Assembly: GCA_944393275.1 (NCBI GenBank)
Contig: CALXZQ010000012.1
Span: 1-17,112, forward strand
DNA from: an uncultured Clostridia bacterium
GTDB lineage: Bacteria; Bacillota; Clostridia; TANB77; CAG-508
DNA length: 17,112 nucleotides
Direction of reading: 5' to 3'
Shown here: piece after piece, positions 1-7,308 of the stretch
Position numbering within the stretch: position 1 is the stretch's first letter
Layout of the letters: every line of letters starts with the position of its first letter
Notes under the pieces: generated by a model
The model's database searches: none
What the model saw: only the letters and a program-made list of their open reading frames with translations
Told to the model about the DNA's origin: nothing
Made by a program: the position numbers and the translations under genes

Positions 1-197
1 TTAACAGTCTCAACCAAATTTGGTATCAAATCAAATCTTCTTTGTAGTTGAACATCAATCTGACTCCAAGAATTTTCTGTTTTCTTTTTTAAAGTTACTA
101 AACTATTATATATAACCATAACTGCTATTGCGACTATAACAACTATTGCTAAAATGATTATACCTAAAACAATAAGTACTCCTATTATTCCTGCCAT
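1..197 (-). CDS. lemA: LemA family membrane protein, partial (N-terminal part)
   Basis: The minus strand reads from an ATG at 197 to the window edge with no stop, giving 65 complete residues. The first roughly 30 residues are one very hydrophobic membrane segment (MAGIIGVLIVLGIIILAIVV). Next comes the LemA signature: IYNSLVTLKKKTENSWSQID, then VQLQRRFDLIPNLVETV. LemA proteins are anchored by this N-terminal helix and carry a helical-bundle domain outside the membrane. Their biochemical role is not settled. The start is supported by AAGGAGG at 207-213, nine bases upstream. A weak -10 (TATAAT, minus strand, 254-259) lies further upstream without a convincing -35. The gene diverges from the G5/hydrolase gene across a 257-bp intergenic region. 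The C-terminal two thirds lie outside the window. The family call is firm. Confidence 0.9.
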   Translation of the reverse strand, partial: MAGIIGVLIVLGIIILAIVVIVAIAVMVIYNSLVTLKKKTENSWSQIDVQLQRRFDLIPNLVETV

Positions 198-323
198 ATA
201 ATTTAACCTCCTTTATACGGTACATTTATAAAAGTATATTATCACATATTAATATTATATACAATAAATTTGTGAATAAACTGTGAAAATAATATGTAAT
301 ATTTATAAAAAAATGTAAATTAG

Positions 324-352
324 TCATATTTTTAGTACGAGCTACATATAAT
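324..352 (+). promoter_or_regulatory. Sigma-E-like (sporulation mother-cell) promoter
   Basis: TCATATT (324-330), a 14-base spacer and CATATAAT (345-352) fit the known Bacillus sigma-E consensus KMATATT-N14-CATACAHT, with all seven -35 positions and seven of eight -10 positions matching. It points at the G5/SleB-like hydrolase gene about 100 bp downstream. This is a match by eye in AT-rich DNA. TATAAT at 347-352 could also serve as a sigma-A -10, but no good -35 lies at the right distance. Confidence 0.4.
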
Positions 353-382
353 AAAGATAGAGATAAAGAAGATACTAAGATC

Positions 383-404
383 GTCAAATTTTAGGAAACT
401 TGAC
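383..404. promoter_or_regulatory. Inverted repeat overlapping a -35 box, possible operator
   Basis: Arms GTCAAATTT (383-391) and AAACTTGAC (396-404) are complementary except for one A/C mismatch, around the 4-base loop TAGG. The right arm ends inside the TTGACA -35 box at 400-405, so a protein bound here would block RNA polymerase. The repeat is followed by a short A/T tract, so a weak intrinsic terminator or attenuator acting on an upstream (sigma-E-like) transcript is the alternative. Confidence 0.35.
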
Positions 405-428
405 AAATTTTTCTACTTATAGTAAAAT
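400..428 (+). promoter_or_regulatory. Sigma-A-type promoter of the G5/hydrolase gene
   Basis: TTGACA (400-405, perfect consensus), a 17-base spacer and TAAAAT (423-428, one mismatch) sit 26 bp before the start codon. The start of transcription would fall near 435, leaving a very short leader containing the AAGGGAGGT ribosome binding site (442-450). Confidence 0.6.
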
Positions 429-454
429 AAAAGTGTTGCTTAAGGGAGGTAATT

Positions 455-1459
455 ATGATAATAACTAATAACGAAGAAAAAGCATCAATTTCAATACGTA
501 AAATAATAGGAGTATTTTTACTTTCAATATTTTTATTTGGAATAGCAGTATTAGCAACAAATGCACAAGTAAATACAGTAAAAATAGTACTTTCAAGTGA
601 TTATGAAATGGATGTAATAACTTCTAAAACAAAAGTATCAGATATACTAGAAGAGAAGCACATTATATTGTTACCAGATGAAAAAGTAACTCCAAGTTTA
701 GATGAAGAAATAACAACTTCTAAAAAAATTGTGATATCAAAATTATCAGATGATGAAGAAATAGTACAATTAGCAGAAAATAGTATAGATTTGTCTATGG
801 AAAATGTCTTAGAACATTATGGACAAATTACAGAGAAAATAATAGTAGAAGAAGTTGCAATACCTTATGAAACAATAACAAAAGATGTTTCAAATGGTGG
901 ATCAGAAACAAGAGATAGAGTTATTAGAAATGGTCAAGATGGTTTAAAACAAGTAACTTATAGAGTTAGATATCAAGATGGTGTGGAAATAGAAAAGACA
1001 GAAATATCTTCACAAATAGTAAAAGAGCCAGTAAGCAAAATAGTTCAAGTTCAAAAAGTAACTACAAGATCACAAAGTGCATCAAGAACATCAAATAGTG
1101 TAATATCTTATGGAAATGGTAGATGGAGCTATTCTGCAAGCGAAATGGATTTAATTTGCGCTATAACAGCTCAAGAGTGTAATTCAAGCTATGCCGGAGC
1201 ATTAGCAGTTATAACAACAGCTTGTAATAGAGCTGAAAGTAGGGGAACAGACCCTTTAACAGAGTATAAAAGAAAAGGACAATTCTGCTATTCAATAGAT
1301 AGTCACTGGAAAAGGAGATTAAATGGAAACTACTCTTCCGTTGTACGACAAGCAGTTACTGATGCTTTAAATGGAAAGAGAAATCATGGATTTTATTCAT
1401 TTAGATCTGCAAGTACAGGAAAATCAGGAACAGTAATAGGTGGAAATGTATATTTTTAA
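455..1459 (+). CDS. Membrane-anchored DUF348/G5-domain protein with SleB-like cell wall hydrolase domain
   Basis: The 334-residue product has four parts. An N-terminal membrane segment or uncleaved signal lies at about 15-36. A DUF348-type beta-grasp domain spans about 39-95, with the pattern TSKTKVSDILEE. A G5 domain spans about 128-205, with the family pattern of IVEE...PYET followed by GxxGLKQVTYRVRYQDG. A C-terminal SleB-type hydrolase domain (Hydrolase_2) spans about 226-332. In the last, E241 in ITAQECN occupies the place of the catalytic glutamate of this fold, and ACNRAES matches the family VxNR helix. The architecture resembles YabE-like cell-surface proteins, except that the usual C-terminal 3D/Rpf-like domain is replaced by a SleB-like one. 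It is inferred to cleave peptidoglycan, perhaps spore cortex. The start is supported by AAGGGAGGT at 442-450. Two promoter candidates precede it and a terminator follows, so it is probably monocistronic. SleB itself normally has a peptidoglycan-binding domain, absent here, so no gene symbol is assigned. Confidence 0.85.
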   Translation: MIITNNEEKASISIRKIIGVFLLSIFLFGIAVLATNAQVNTVKIVLSSDYEMDVITSKTKVSDILEEKHIILLPDEKVTPSLDEEITTSKKIVISKLSDDEEIVQLAENSIDLSMENVLEHYGQITEKIIVEEVAIPYETITKDVSNGGSETRDRVIRNGQDGLKQVTYRVRYQDGVEIEKTEISSQIVKEPVSKIVQVQKVTTRSQSASRTSNSVISYGNGRWSYSASEMDLICAITAQECNSSYAGALAVITTACNRAESRGTDPLTEYKRKGQFCYSIDSHWKRRLNGNYSSVVRQAVTDALNGKRNHGFYSFRSASTGKSGTVIGGNVYF

Positions 1460-1467
1460 CATAGAGT

Positions 1468-1500
1468 AAAAGATGTAGACATTTTGTCTGCATCTTTTAT
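1468..1500 (+). terminator. Intrinsic terminator after the G5/hydrolase gene
   Basis: A 14-bp stem with one G-T wobble (left arm 1468-1481, right arm 1485-1498) closes on a 3-base TTT loop. The right arm ends in TTTT. The hairpin begins nine bases after the stop codon. Confidence 0.75.
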
Positions 1501-1549
1501 GTAAATGAGGATATATTAAAATTAAAATATTTAAAAATCAATGTAAGTA

Positions 1550-1558
1550 TGATATAAT
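1550..1558 (+). promoter_or_regulatory. Extended -10 promoter of exoA
   Basis: TGATATAAT contains a perfect TATAAT (1553-1558) preceded by the extended -10 element TGn. The -35 position (1530-1535, TTTAAA) is poor, as expected when an extended -10 is used. It lies 30 bp before the exoA start codon. Confidence 0.6.
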
Positions 1559-1587
1559 TTAGCAAAAAGAAAAAGAGAGGGAAAAAA

Positions 1588-2355
1588 ATGAAATTAATTT
1601 CATGGAATGTAAATGGATTAAGAGCAGCAATAAATAAAGGATTTGAAGATTTTTTTAAGAAAATAAATGCTGATATATTTTGTATACAAGAAACAAAAAT
1701 GCAAGAAGATCAAATAGATGATAATATGAGGAGAATATTTAAAGAATATAATATGTATTGGAATAGTGCCATAAAAAAAGGATACTCTGGTACAGCAATA
1801 TTTTCAAAAAATAAACCAATAAATGTAACTTATGGGATTGGAATATCAGAACATGATAATGAAGGAAGAGTAATAACATTAGAATTTGAAAAATTCTATA
1901 TGGTAAATATATATACCCCAAATGCTAAAAGAGAGTTAGAAAGACTAGATTATAGAATGATTTGGGAAGATGAAATGAGAAAATATCTATTAAATCTAAA
2001 TAAAACAAAGCCAGTAATAATATGTGGAGACCTAAATGTAGCACATAAAGAAATTGATTTAAAAAATCCTAAATCTAATAGAGGGAATGCTGGATTTACA
2101 GATGAAGAGAGAGGTAAAATGACAGAATTAATAGAAGCAGGCTTCACAGATACATTTAGGTACTTATATCCAGATAAAACAGACTCATATAGTTGGTGGT
2201 CATATATGGGAAAAGCAAGAGAAAAAAATGTAGGATGGAGAATAGATTATTTTATTGTATCAAATGAAATAGCTAAAAATATAAAAGATGCTAAAATATA
2301 TCCAGAAATATTTGGCAGTGACCACTGCCCAGTAGGATTAGAAATAGATTTATAA
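1588..2355 (+). CDS. exoA: Exodeoxyribonuclease III (AP endonuclease)
   Basis: The 255-residue protein matches the ExoA/Xth family over its whole length. The enzyme cuts the DNA backbone 5' of abasic sites and removes 3' blocking groups in base excision repair, using a divalent metal. All active-site blocks are visible: SWNVNGLRA with N7, CIQETK with E35, YTPNA, GDLNVAHKEID with D148 and N150, a WWSYMGKAR substrate-binding segment, WRIDYF, and the terminal GSDHCPV with D245 and H246. The length is normal for the family and no key residue is missing. GAGAGGG at 1575-1581 supports the start. The AI-2E transporter follows after 19 bp with no terminator between, so the two are probably co-transcribed. 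Confidence 0.97.
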   Translation: MKLISWNVNGLRAAINKGFEDFFKKINADIFCIQETKMQEDQIDDNMRRIFKEYNMYWNSAIKKGYSGTAIFSKNKPINVTYGIGISEHDNEGRVITLEFEKFYMVNIYTPNAKRELERLDYRMIWEDEMRKYLLNLNKTKPVIICGDLNVAHKEIDLKNPKSNRGNAGFTDEERGKMTELIEAGFTDTFRYLYPDKTDSYSWWSYMGKAREKNVGWRIDYFIVSNEIAKNIKDAKIYPEIFGSDHCPVGLEIDL

Positions 2356-2374
2356 AGAATGGAGAATTAATGAT

Positions 2375-3508
2375 ATGGATAATAAAAAGCCAATTAGAAA
2401 ATGGTTTTATTGGTTTAGTTTAGCGATTGCAGTAGTATGCTTTTATAAAGTATTAGATGATTATACATATATAGCAGATTGGATAAGTAATTTAGTAAGT
2501 ATATTAATGCCATTTTTTATAGGAATCTTAATAGCATATATATTACTTAATCCCTGCAGGAAAGTAGAGAGAATATGCCAGAAATCAAAAAGGAAATTTA
2601 TAAGAAATAAAGCAAAGAATATTGGAGTAATTGTTGTATATATATTAGCATTAATAATAATTATAATATCCGTAAAATTCTTAATACCAATTATAATGCA
2701 AAGTATAATGGATTTGATAAATAACTTTCAAGGATACTATAATTCAGTAATGACAGCCATAAATGAGATGCCAGAAGATTCCATACTTAAAGGAGATATA
2801 GCAAAAGATATAATAAATAATATTAAGAACATAGATTTAAAACAATTCTTAAATATTGAAAGTATTGTAGGATATTTGCAAAGTGTATTAAGTGCAGCTA
2901 CAGGTATTATAGATATATTTATAGCTGTAATAGTTTCCATATATGTATTATTAGACAGAAGAAAAATAGTAAAATTCATTAAAAAGCTAATAAATGCTAT
3001 ATTTGAACCTAAAATATCAGAAAGAATAAGTAATTATTTTAATGAAACAAATGAAATAGTTTTAAAATATATTAGTAGTCAGTTTTTAGATGCGATTGTA
3101 ATAGGAATACTAGTAACAATTGCGATGAATATATTAGGTGTAAAATATGCACTAACACTTGGAATATTAATTGGAGTGTCTAATTTAATACCATACTTTG
3201 GAGCTATAGTAGGTGTGGCAATCTCAATTATAGTTACTATATTTACAGGTGGTTTTGTGCAAGCTTTATGGATGGGAGTGATAGTAATTATTTTACAACA
3301 AATAGATGCAAACATAATAAATCCGAAAATTGTAGGGACATCTTTAAAAATAAGTCCTTTATTAGTAATATTAGCAGTTACAATAGGTGGAGCATATTTT
3401 GGTGCATTAGGGATGTTTTTGGCTGTACCAGTAGCAGCAGTTATAAAAAAAATAATTACAGATTTTATAGAATATAGGGGAAAATTAAAAGAATTAAAAA
3501 GAATATAA
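2375..3508 (+). CDS. AI-2E family transporter (PerM/YtvI-like)
   Basis: The 377-residue protein is polytopic. Membrane segments appear at about 10-27, 38-60, 85-105, 180-197 and 235-260, followed by a cluster from about 262 to 360. The soluble stretch between about 105 and 175 is the usual extended loop of this family. The C-terminal block SNLIPYFGAIVGV, then QQIDANIINPKIVGTSLKIS and LGMFLAVPVAAVIKK, is the diagnostic AI-2E_transport signature. The family is named after the AI-2 exporter TqsA, but members have varied or unknown substrates (YtvI-type members are sporulation-associated in Bacillus), so no substrate is claimed. GGAGA at 2361-2365 supports the start. It is the second gene of the exoA transcript and is closed by a strong hairpin. 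Confidence 0.9.
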   Translation: MDNKKPIRKWFYWFSLAIAVVCFYKVLDDYTYIADWISNLVSILMPFFIGILIAYILLNPCRKVERICQKSKRKFIRNKAKNIGVIVVYILALIIIIISVKFLIPIIMQSIMDLINNFQGYYNSVMTAINEMPEDSILKGDIAKDIINNIKNIDLKQFLNIESIVGYLQSVLSAATGIIDIFIAVIVSIYVLLDRRKIVKFIKKLINAIFEPKISERISNYFNETNEIVLKYISSQFLDAIVIGILVTIAMNILGVKYALTLGILIGVSNLIPYFGAIVGVAISIIVTIFTGGFVQALWMGVIVIILQQIDANIINPKIVGTSLKISPLLVILAVTIGGAYFGALGMFLAVPVAAVIKKIITDFIEYRGKLKELKRI

Positions 3509-3515
3509 ATTAGAT

Positions 3516-3568
3516 AAAAAAAGAATATAGATAAATTAAGAAAAACTTAATTATTTATGTTCTTTTTT
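3516..3568 (+). terminator. Strong intrinsic terminator after the transporter gene
   Basis: A long stem pairs 3516-3540 with 3546-3568 around an AAAAA loop, with two G-T wobbles and one bulged base, and its right arm ends in six T. The stem's A-rich left side makes it potentially bidirectional. It separates the exoA unit from the two-component operon. Confidence 0.8.
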
Positions 3569-3582
3569 ATTAATATTTAAAA

Positions 3583-3591
3583 TGGTATAAT
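3583..3591 (+). promoter_or_regulatory. Extended -10 promoter of the two-component operon
   Basis: TGGTATAAT holds a perfect TATAAT (3586-3591) with the extended TGn element. The -35 region coincides with the T-run of the preceding terminator and is poor. It lies 25 bp before the response-regulator start codon, so the leader is very short. Confidence 0.6.
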
Positions 3592-3616
3592 AAACTTGAA
3601 AATGGGGGAATGAGCA

Positions 3617-4312
3617 ATGTTTAATATATTAGTAGTAGATGATGATAAGGAAATAGTAAATGCTATAGATATTTATTTAAGTAAAGAAGGTTATAAAATA
3701 TTTAAAGCCTATAATGGAGAGGAAGCATTAAATGTTATTAAAAACGAGGAAATACACCTAATTATACTAGATATAATGATGCCAAAAATGAATGGAATTG
3801 AAGCCACAAATAATATAAGAAAAGAAAAATCAATACCAATAATAATGTTGTCAGCAAAATCTGAAGACTATGATAAAGTATTAGGATTGGAAATGGGAGC
3901 TGATGATTACATAACGAAACCATTTAATTTAATGGAATTAGCAGCAAGAGTAAATTCTCAAATACGAAGATATACTAAACTTGGGAGTATTGTAGTAAAA
4001 GATAATGAAGAAATATATGAAACAGGTGGACTTCAAATAAATGATGCTACGAAACAAGTGGTAATTGATGGAAAAGAAATTAAGCTAACTCCTACGGAAT
4101 ATAATATTCTATTATTCCTAACTAAAAATAAAGGTAAAGTATTTTCAATAGAAGAAATATACCAAAATGTATGGGAAGGAGAATGTTATGGAGCTGAAAA
4201 TATTATTGCAGTACATATAAGACATATAAGAGAAAAGATAGAGATTAACCCAAAAGAACCGAAATATCTAAAAGTCATATGGGGTATTGGATATAAAATA
4301 GAAAATTTGTAG
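3617..4312 (+). CDS. OmpR-family response regulator
   Basis: The 231-residue protein has a receiver domain (about 1-118) and a winged-helix DNA-binding domain (about 130-230). The receiver shows the acidic pocket D8-D9-D10, the phosphoacceptor D52 in LIILDIMMPKMNG, the switch residue S79 and the conserved K101 in DDYITKPF. The C-terminal part has the OmpR pattern KLTPTEYNILLFL, a recognition helix near AENIIAVHIRHIREK, and the closing IWGIGYKIE hairpin. It is a transcription factor activated by phosphoryl transfer from the kinase encoded 16 bp downstream. It resembles VanR-type regulators in overall sequence, but no resistance genes are nearby, so its target is unknown. GGGGGA at 3604-3609 supports the start. 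Confidence 0.95.
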   Translation: MFNILVVDDDKEIVNAIDIYLSKEGYKIFKAYNGEEALNVIKNEEIHLIILDIMMPKMNGIEATNNIRKEKSIPIIMLSAKSEDYDKVLGLEMGADDYITKPFNLMELAARVNSQIRRYTKLGSIVVKDNEEIYETGGLQINDATKQVVIDGKEIKLTPTEYNILLFLTKNKGKVFSIEEIYQNVWEGECYGAENIIAVHIRHIREKIEINPKEPKYLKVIWGIGYKIENL

Positions 4313-4328
4313 AAAGGAGCAATAAAAG

Positions 4329-6386
4329 ATGATAGAAGATAGGATAAAAAAATCATTCTTCATAAAAGCAATAGCATATTTGTTAATTCCCTTGTTATTA
4401 ATAGGAATGATGGTAAGTACTTTGATAATGACGTATGCAGCAGAATTTCCAGAGTCAAGAAGTGAAAAATCATTTTATGAAACGAAGATTTTTTCAGATA
4501 AATACTTAAACAGTATATATAGTATATATGATAGTAGGAAAAGTATTACAAATAGCTCAAGATATGAAAATATATATGAATACCAAAATGAAAATGATGG
4601 AAATACAATTAAGCTAGATATAGCTGTGGAAGCAGAAAATAGAGATAAAATATATTATTCATCAAGATATACGTATCTGGGAATAGATTTCTTGATATTA
4701 GATAAAGAAAACAATATCTGGTATACAAGTGTAGAAAGAACAAGTAAAACAGATACAGTTGAAAAGATAAAATCTATATTAAAATCTAATGGTCTGTATT
4801 GGAATATAACAAATGGTCAAATAGAAACAAATATAGAAAATATATCAACAGAAAATATATTAAGAGAAAATCTTTATGAAGCAATGAAAAGTAATAGTAT
4901 AGAATTATATACTTCATTTGATACAAACAATCAACTAACATTTGAATCTGATTTTGTACTAACTCAAACAGCATATGATATAACAAAAAAATATTACGAT
5001 ACAGCTGTTATATTTTTACCAATATCAGTTATTATATTCTTTATATGCTCTTTTTATTTAATTATTAGTACAGGACATAAGAATGGAAAGGAAGGTATTT
5101 ATTTAGATTCATTTGACAAATTACCATTTGAATTATTAGTATTATTTGGAGGAATAACATTAAGTATAGAAAGCTTAGTGATAGCGGTCTCAATACCAAT
5201 CATGAGATATAATTCAATAGCAATGGGAATTACTCTTTTCTTTATTGGATTATATATTATGGGAATAACACTAATATTCCTAGTTTTAGGGATTATAAAA
5301 AGAATAAAAGCAGGACAGCTAATAAGAAATACATTGATATGGAGATTATTAAGATTAACAAAAAGGATATGTGTGAAAATTGTTGATACTATATCAGAGA
5401 ATTTCAGTTTATCCACAAAAATCACAATAGGACTTGGAGGATTTATATTTGTTTCATTTATATTAGTAGCCCTACGTAATATAGGTGGAATACTACTATT
5501 GTTAGTATTTTGGCTATTTGTATATATTTTCTTATTAAAAAGAGCAACAGGAATAATAAAATTGCAGACAGCTCTGAAGAATATATACAATGGAAATACA
5601 GATATTAGCTTAAATGAAAAAGAATTAAGAGGAGTCTTAAGAGAAATGGCAATATATATAAATGATATTGCTGGTGGATTCTCAAATGCTATACAAGAAA
5701 GCTTAAAGAGTGAAAGATTGAAAACAGAACTTATAACAAATGTATCACATGACATAAAAACACCATTAACATCAATAATAAATTATGTGGCTCTATTAAA
5801 AAAAGAAGATATAAAAGATGAAACAGCTAAAGAATATATTAATATATTAGATAGTAAGTCACAGAGGCTAAAAAAGCTCATAGATGATTTAGTAGAAGCA
5901 TCAAAGGCTTCATCAGGTAATATAAAACTAGAAAAACAATTAATTAATATAAATGAACTTATAAAACAAGTTTTAGGAGAATTTGAAGATAAATTTAAAG
6001 AAAAGAATCTTGAAATTATAGCAGAATATTTAAAAGAAGATAAGAAAATATTAGCTGATAGCAGATATATCTATAGAGTAGTAGAAAACATATTCTCAAA
6101 TGTATCAAAATATGCATTAGAAAATTCTAGAGTATATGTAGATATAAAACAAGTTGAGAACAAAGTTAATATATTAGTGAAGAATATCTCCAGGGAAAGA
6201 CTAAACATATCAGAAGAAGAGCTTATGCAAAGATTTGTAAGAGGAGATAGTTCTAGAAATACAGAGGGAAGCGGCTTAGGGTTATCTATAGCAAGAAGTT
6301 TAACAGAACTTCAAGGTGGCAAGTTTAGTATATACCTAGATGGAGATTTATTTAAAGTAATTATAGAATTTGAAATTAAAGAATAA
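4329..6386 (+). CDS. Polytopic membrane sensor histidine kinase
   Basis: The 685-residue kinase begins with a membrane segment (about 12-34) and an extracytoplasmic sensor region of about 185 residues that I do not recognise. Further membrane segments lie at about 222-245, 263-285, 293-318 and 363-405. The cytoplasmic part then follows. The dimerisation helix carries the phosphorylatable H474 in NVSHDIKTPLTS. The ATPase domain shows the N-box around N587 and N591 (VENIFSNVSKYA) and the G2 box with G647, G649 and G651 in TEGSGLGLSIARS. The usual DxGxG motif of the G1 box is not visible; the equivalent stretch reads VKNISRERLNIS. Related clostridial kinases seem to share this. Its ribosome binding site AAAGGAG (4313-4319) directly follows the regulator's stop codon, so translational coupling is likely. 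It is the cognate partner of the upstream regulator. The signal sensed is unknown. Confidence 0.93.
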   Translation: MIEDRIKKSFFIKAIAYLLIPLLLIGMMVSTLIMTYAAEFPESRSEKSFYETKIFSDKYLNSIYSIYDSRKSITNSSRYENIYEYQNENDGNTIKLDIAVEAENRDKIYYSSRYTYLGIDFLILDKENNIWYTSVERTSKTDTVEKIKSILKSNGLYWNITNGQIETNIENISTENILRENLYEAMKSNSIELYTSFDTNNQLTFESDFVLTQTAYDITKKYYDTAVIFLPISVIIFFICSFYLIISTGHKNGKEGIYLDSFDKLPFELLVLFGGITLSIESLVIAVSIPIMRYNSIAMGITLFFIGLYIMGITLIFLVLGIIKRIKAGQLIRNTLIWRLLRLTKRICVKIVDTISENFSLSTKITIGLGGFIFVSFILVALRNIGGILLLLVFWLFVYIFLLKRATGIIKLQTALKNIYNGNTDISLNEKELRGVLREMAIYINDIAGGFSNAIQESLKSERLKTELITNVSHDIKTPLTSIINYVALLKKEDIKDETAKEYINILDSKSQRLKKLIDDLVEASKASSGNIKLEKQLININELIKQVLGEFEDKFKEKNLEIIAEYLKEDKKILADSRYIYRVVENIFSNVSKYALENSRVYVDIKQVENKVNILVKNISRERLNISEEELMQRFVRGDSSRNTEGSGLGLSIARSLTELQGGKFSIYLDGDLFKVIIEFEIKE

Positions 6387-6397
6387 TATATGAAAAT

Positions 6398-6433
6398 AAA
6401 ATAGATATGTAATTTAACTACATATCTATTTTT
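6398..6433. terminator. Bidirectional terminator between convergent genes
   Basis: A perfect 14-bp stem pairs 6398-6411 with 6419-6432 around a 7-base loop. T-runs leave it on the plus strand, and A-runs on its left act the same way on the minus strand. It lies between the kinase gene and the convergent gene ending at 6475, and probably serves both. Confidence 0.8.
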
Positions 6434-6474
6434 ATACTATTATAACCTACGGATATAAGGAAGTTACGAATTCT

Positions 6475-7026
6475 TTATGCAATTTCCTCAAAGGAATTTA
6501 TAATATCATTAAATAATGTTTTATATTTTTCTTGGTTTTTAGTAACAACTTGTAGATCCAATGCATATATATTCTTATCAGTTACAATCCAAACAACTTC
6601 TGTGTAAAAATTATCATTATATTCTGCATCAAAATATGTGTAACTATATTTATAAGCTTCGTAATCCTTTAGTTCTAATTTTATTAGTTCAGATAGATTT
6701 TCTACATTATCTTTTGTACTATATAAACTTGCCATTTCTAAGCCTACAACATCAGGAAGATTTACATCTCTTTGTTTTGAAATAACATTAGAAGTTAAAA
6801 CCATTTCATCTTTTGATGAATAAATATCCAATGTGGTAGTATCTTTTCTATCAAATTCAATCTTACCTGGAATTATTAATTTAAAAGAATTATCATTGGA
6901 AGTTATAGTTACTGGTTCAGGAGTATTAGTAACTATAAAAAAAATAGATAAACCAATTATTGCTAAAAATAGTATAGAGAAGATTGAAATTATTATTACC
7001 TTTTTATTTGAAAAACGAAAATTCAT
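6475..7026 (-). CDS. Uncharacterised membrane-anchored extracytoplasmic protein
   Basis: The 183-residue product has a basic N-terminus and one strong membrane segment at about 9-33, so the remaining 150 residues are probably outside the cell. The exported part opens with SNDNSFKLIIPG and ends with KNQEKYKTLFNDIINSFEEI. That shape, with a strand-rich opening after the anchor, a central stretch that could bind or stabilise something, and a terminal helix with a FxxIxxSF pattern, recalls PsbP/DUF1795-like domains. The resemblance is loose and no function is claimed. There is no lipobox cysteine. AAAGGAGG at 7035-7042 (minus strand) supports the start, and a good sigma-A promoter lies upstream. 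It is transcribed alone, towards the kinase gene and away from the giant surface-protein gene. Confidence 0.8.
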   Translation of the reverse strand: MNFRFSNKKVIIISIFSILFLAIIGLSIFFIVTNTPEPVTITSNDNSFKLIIPGKIEFDRKDTTTLDIYSSKDEMVLTSNVISKQRDVNLPDVVGLEMASLYSTKDNVENLSELIKLELKDYEAYKYSYTYFDAEYNDNFYTEVVWIVTDKNIYALDLQVVTKNQEKYKTLFNDIINSFEEIA

Positions 7027-7053
7027 TTACAAAGCCTCCTTTTAACTATAAGT

Positions 7054-7082
7054 ATTTTAATATATTTAAATTCTTTTTACAA
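7054..7082 (-). promoter_or_regulatory. Sigma-A-type promoter of the 6475-7026 gene
   Basis: On the minus strand TTGTAA (7077-7082) and TAAAAT (7054-7059) are separated by exactly 17 bases. The start codon lies 27 bp downstream of the -10. Confidence 0.6.
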
Positions 7083-7170
7083 GTGTTAATAATTGATAAT
7101 CCTTAATAATTATTGAGTTTTGATATGAAAATGTAATGAAAAAATTATATATAGTTAATAATACTAAGAT

Positions 7171-7199
7171 TTAAACTTCCGTAAGTGGTAATTTATAAT
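7171..7199 (+). promoter_or_regulatory. Candidate distal promoter of the giant surface-protein gene
   Basis: A perfect TATAAT (7194-7199) follows a weak -35 TTAAAC (7171-7176) at 17 bases. It would give a leader of roughly 100 bases. The DNA around it is very AT-rich, so a chance match is possible. Confidence 0.3.
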
Positions 7200-7225
7200 G
7201 CTATAAGAATAGTAATTTCCCTCTA

Positions 7226-7253
7226 TTGAAATATATATTATTTAATATATTAT
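7226..7253 (+). promoter_or_regulatory. Candidate proximal promoter of the giant surface-protein gene
   Basis: TTGAAA (7226-7231, four matches to the consensus plus conserved TTG) and TATTAT (7248-7253) are spaced by 16 bases. Transcription would start near 7260, about 50 bases before the start codon. It is a better placed candidate than the distal one. Confidence 0.4.
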
Positions 7254-7308
7254 TATTTATAAATAAATTATATACAAGAAGTAGAAACAGAAGAAAAGGA
7301 TGAAAACT

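Noticed and set aside
5099..5755. Minus-strand frame of 218 codons opposite the kinase gene
   Set aside because: It overlaps the membrane and dimerisation region of a clearly recognisable kinase, and its composition is that of a reversed AT-rich coding strand.
3617..6386. VanRS-type glycopeptide resistance system
   Set aside because: The regulator and kinase resemble VanR/VanS only as general OmpR-class partners; no vanHAX-like or other resistance genes are in the window.
7300..7308. ATG at 7300 as the start of the giant gene
   Set aside because: The only Shine-Dalgarno-like sequence ends on its first base, so it fits ATG 7309 instead. The two differ by three residues.
7043..7308. Riboswitch or small RNA in the region before the giant gene
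   Set aside because: The region is very AT-rich with only short weak inverted repeats (for example AATAATT/AATTATT near 7090-7116) and no recognisable aptamer or terminator.
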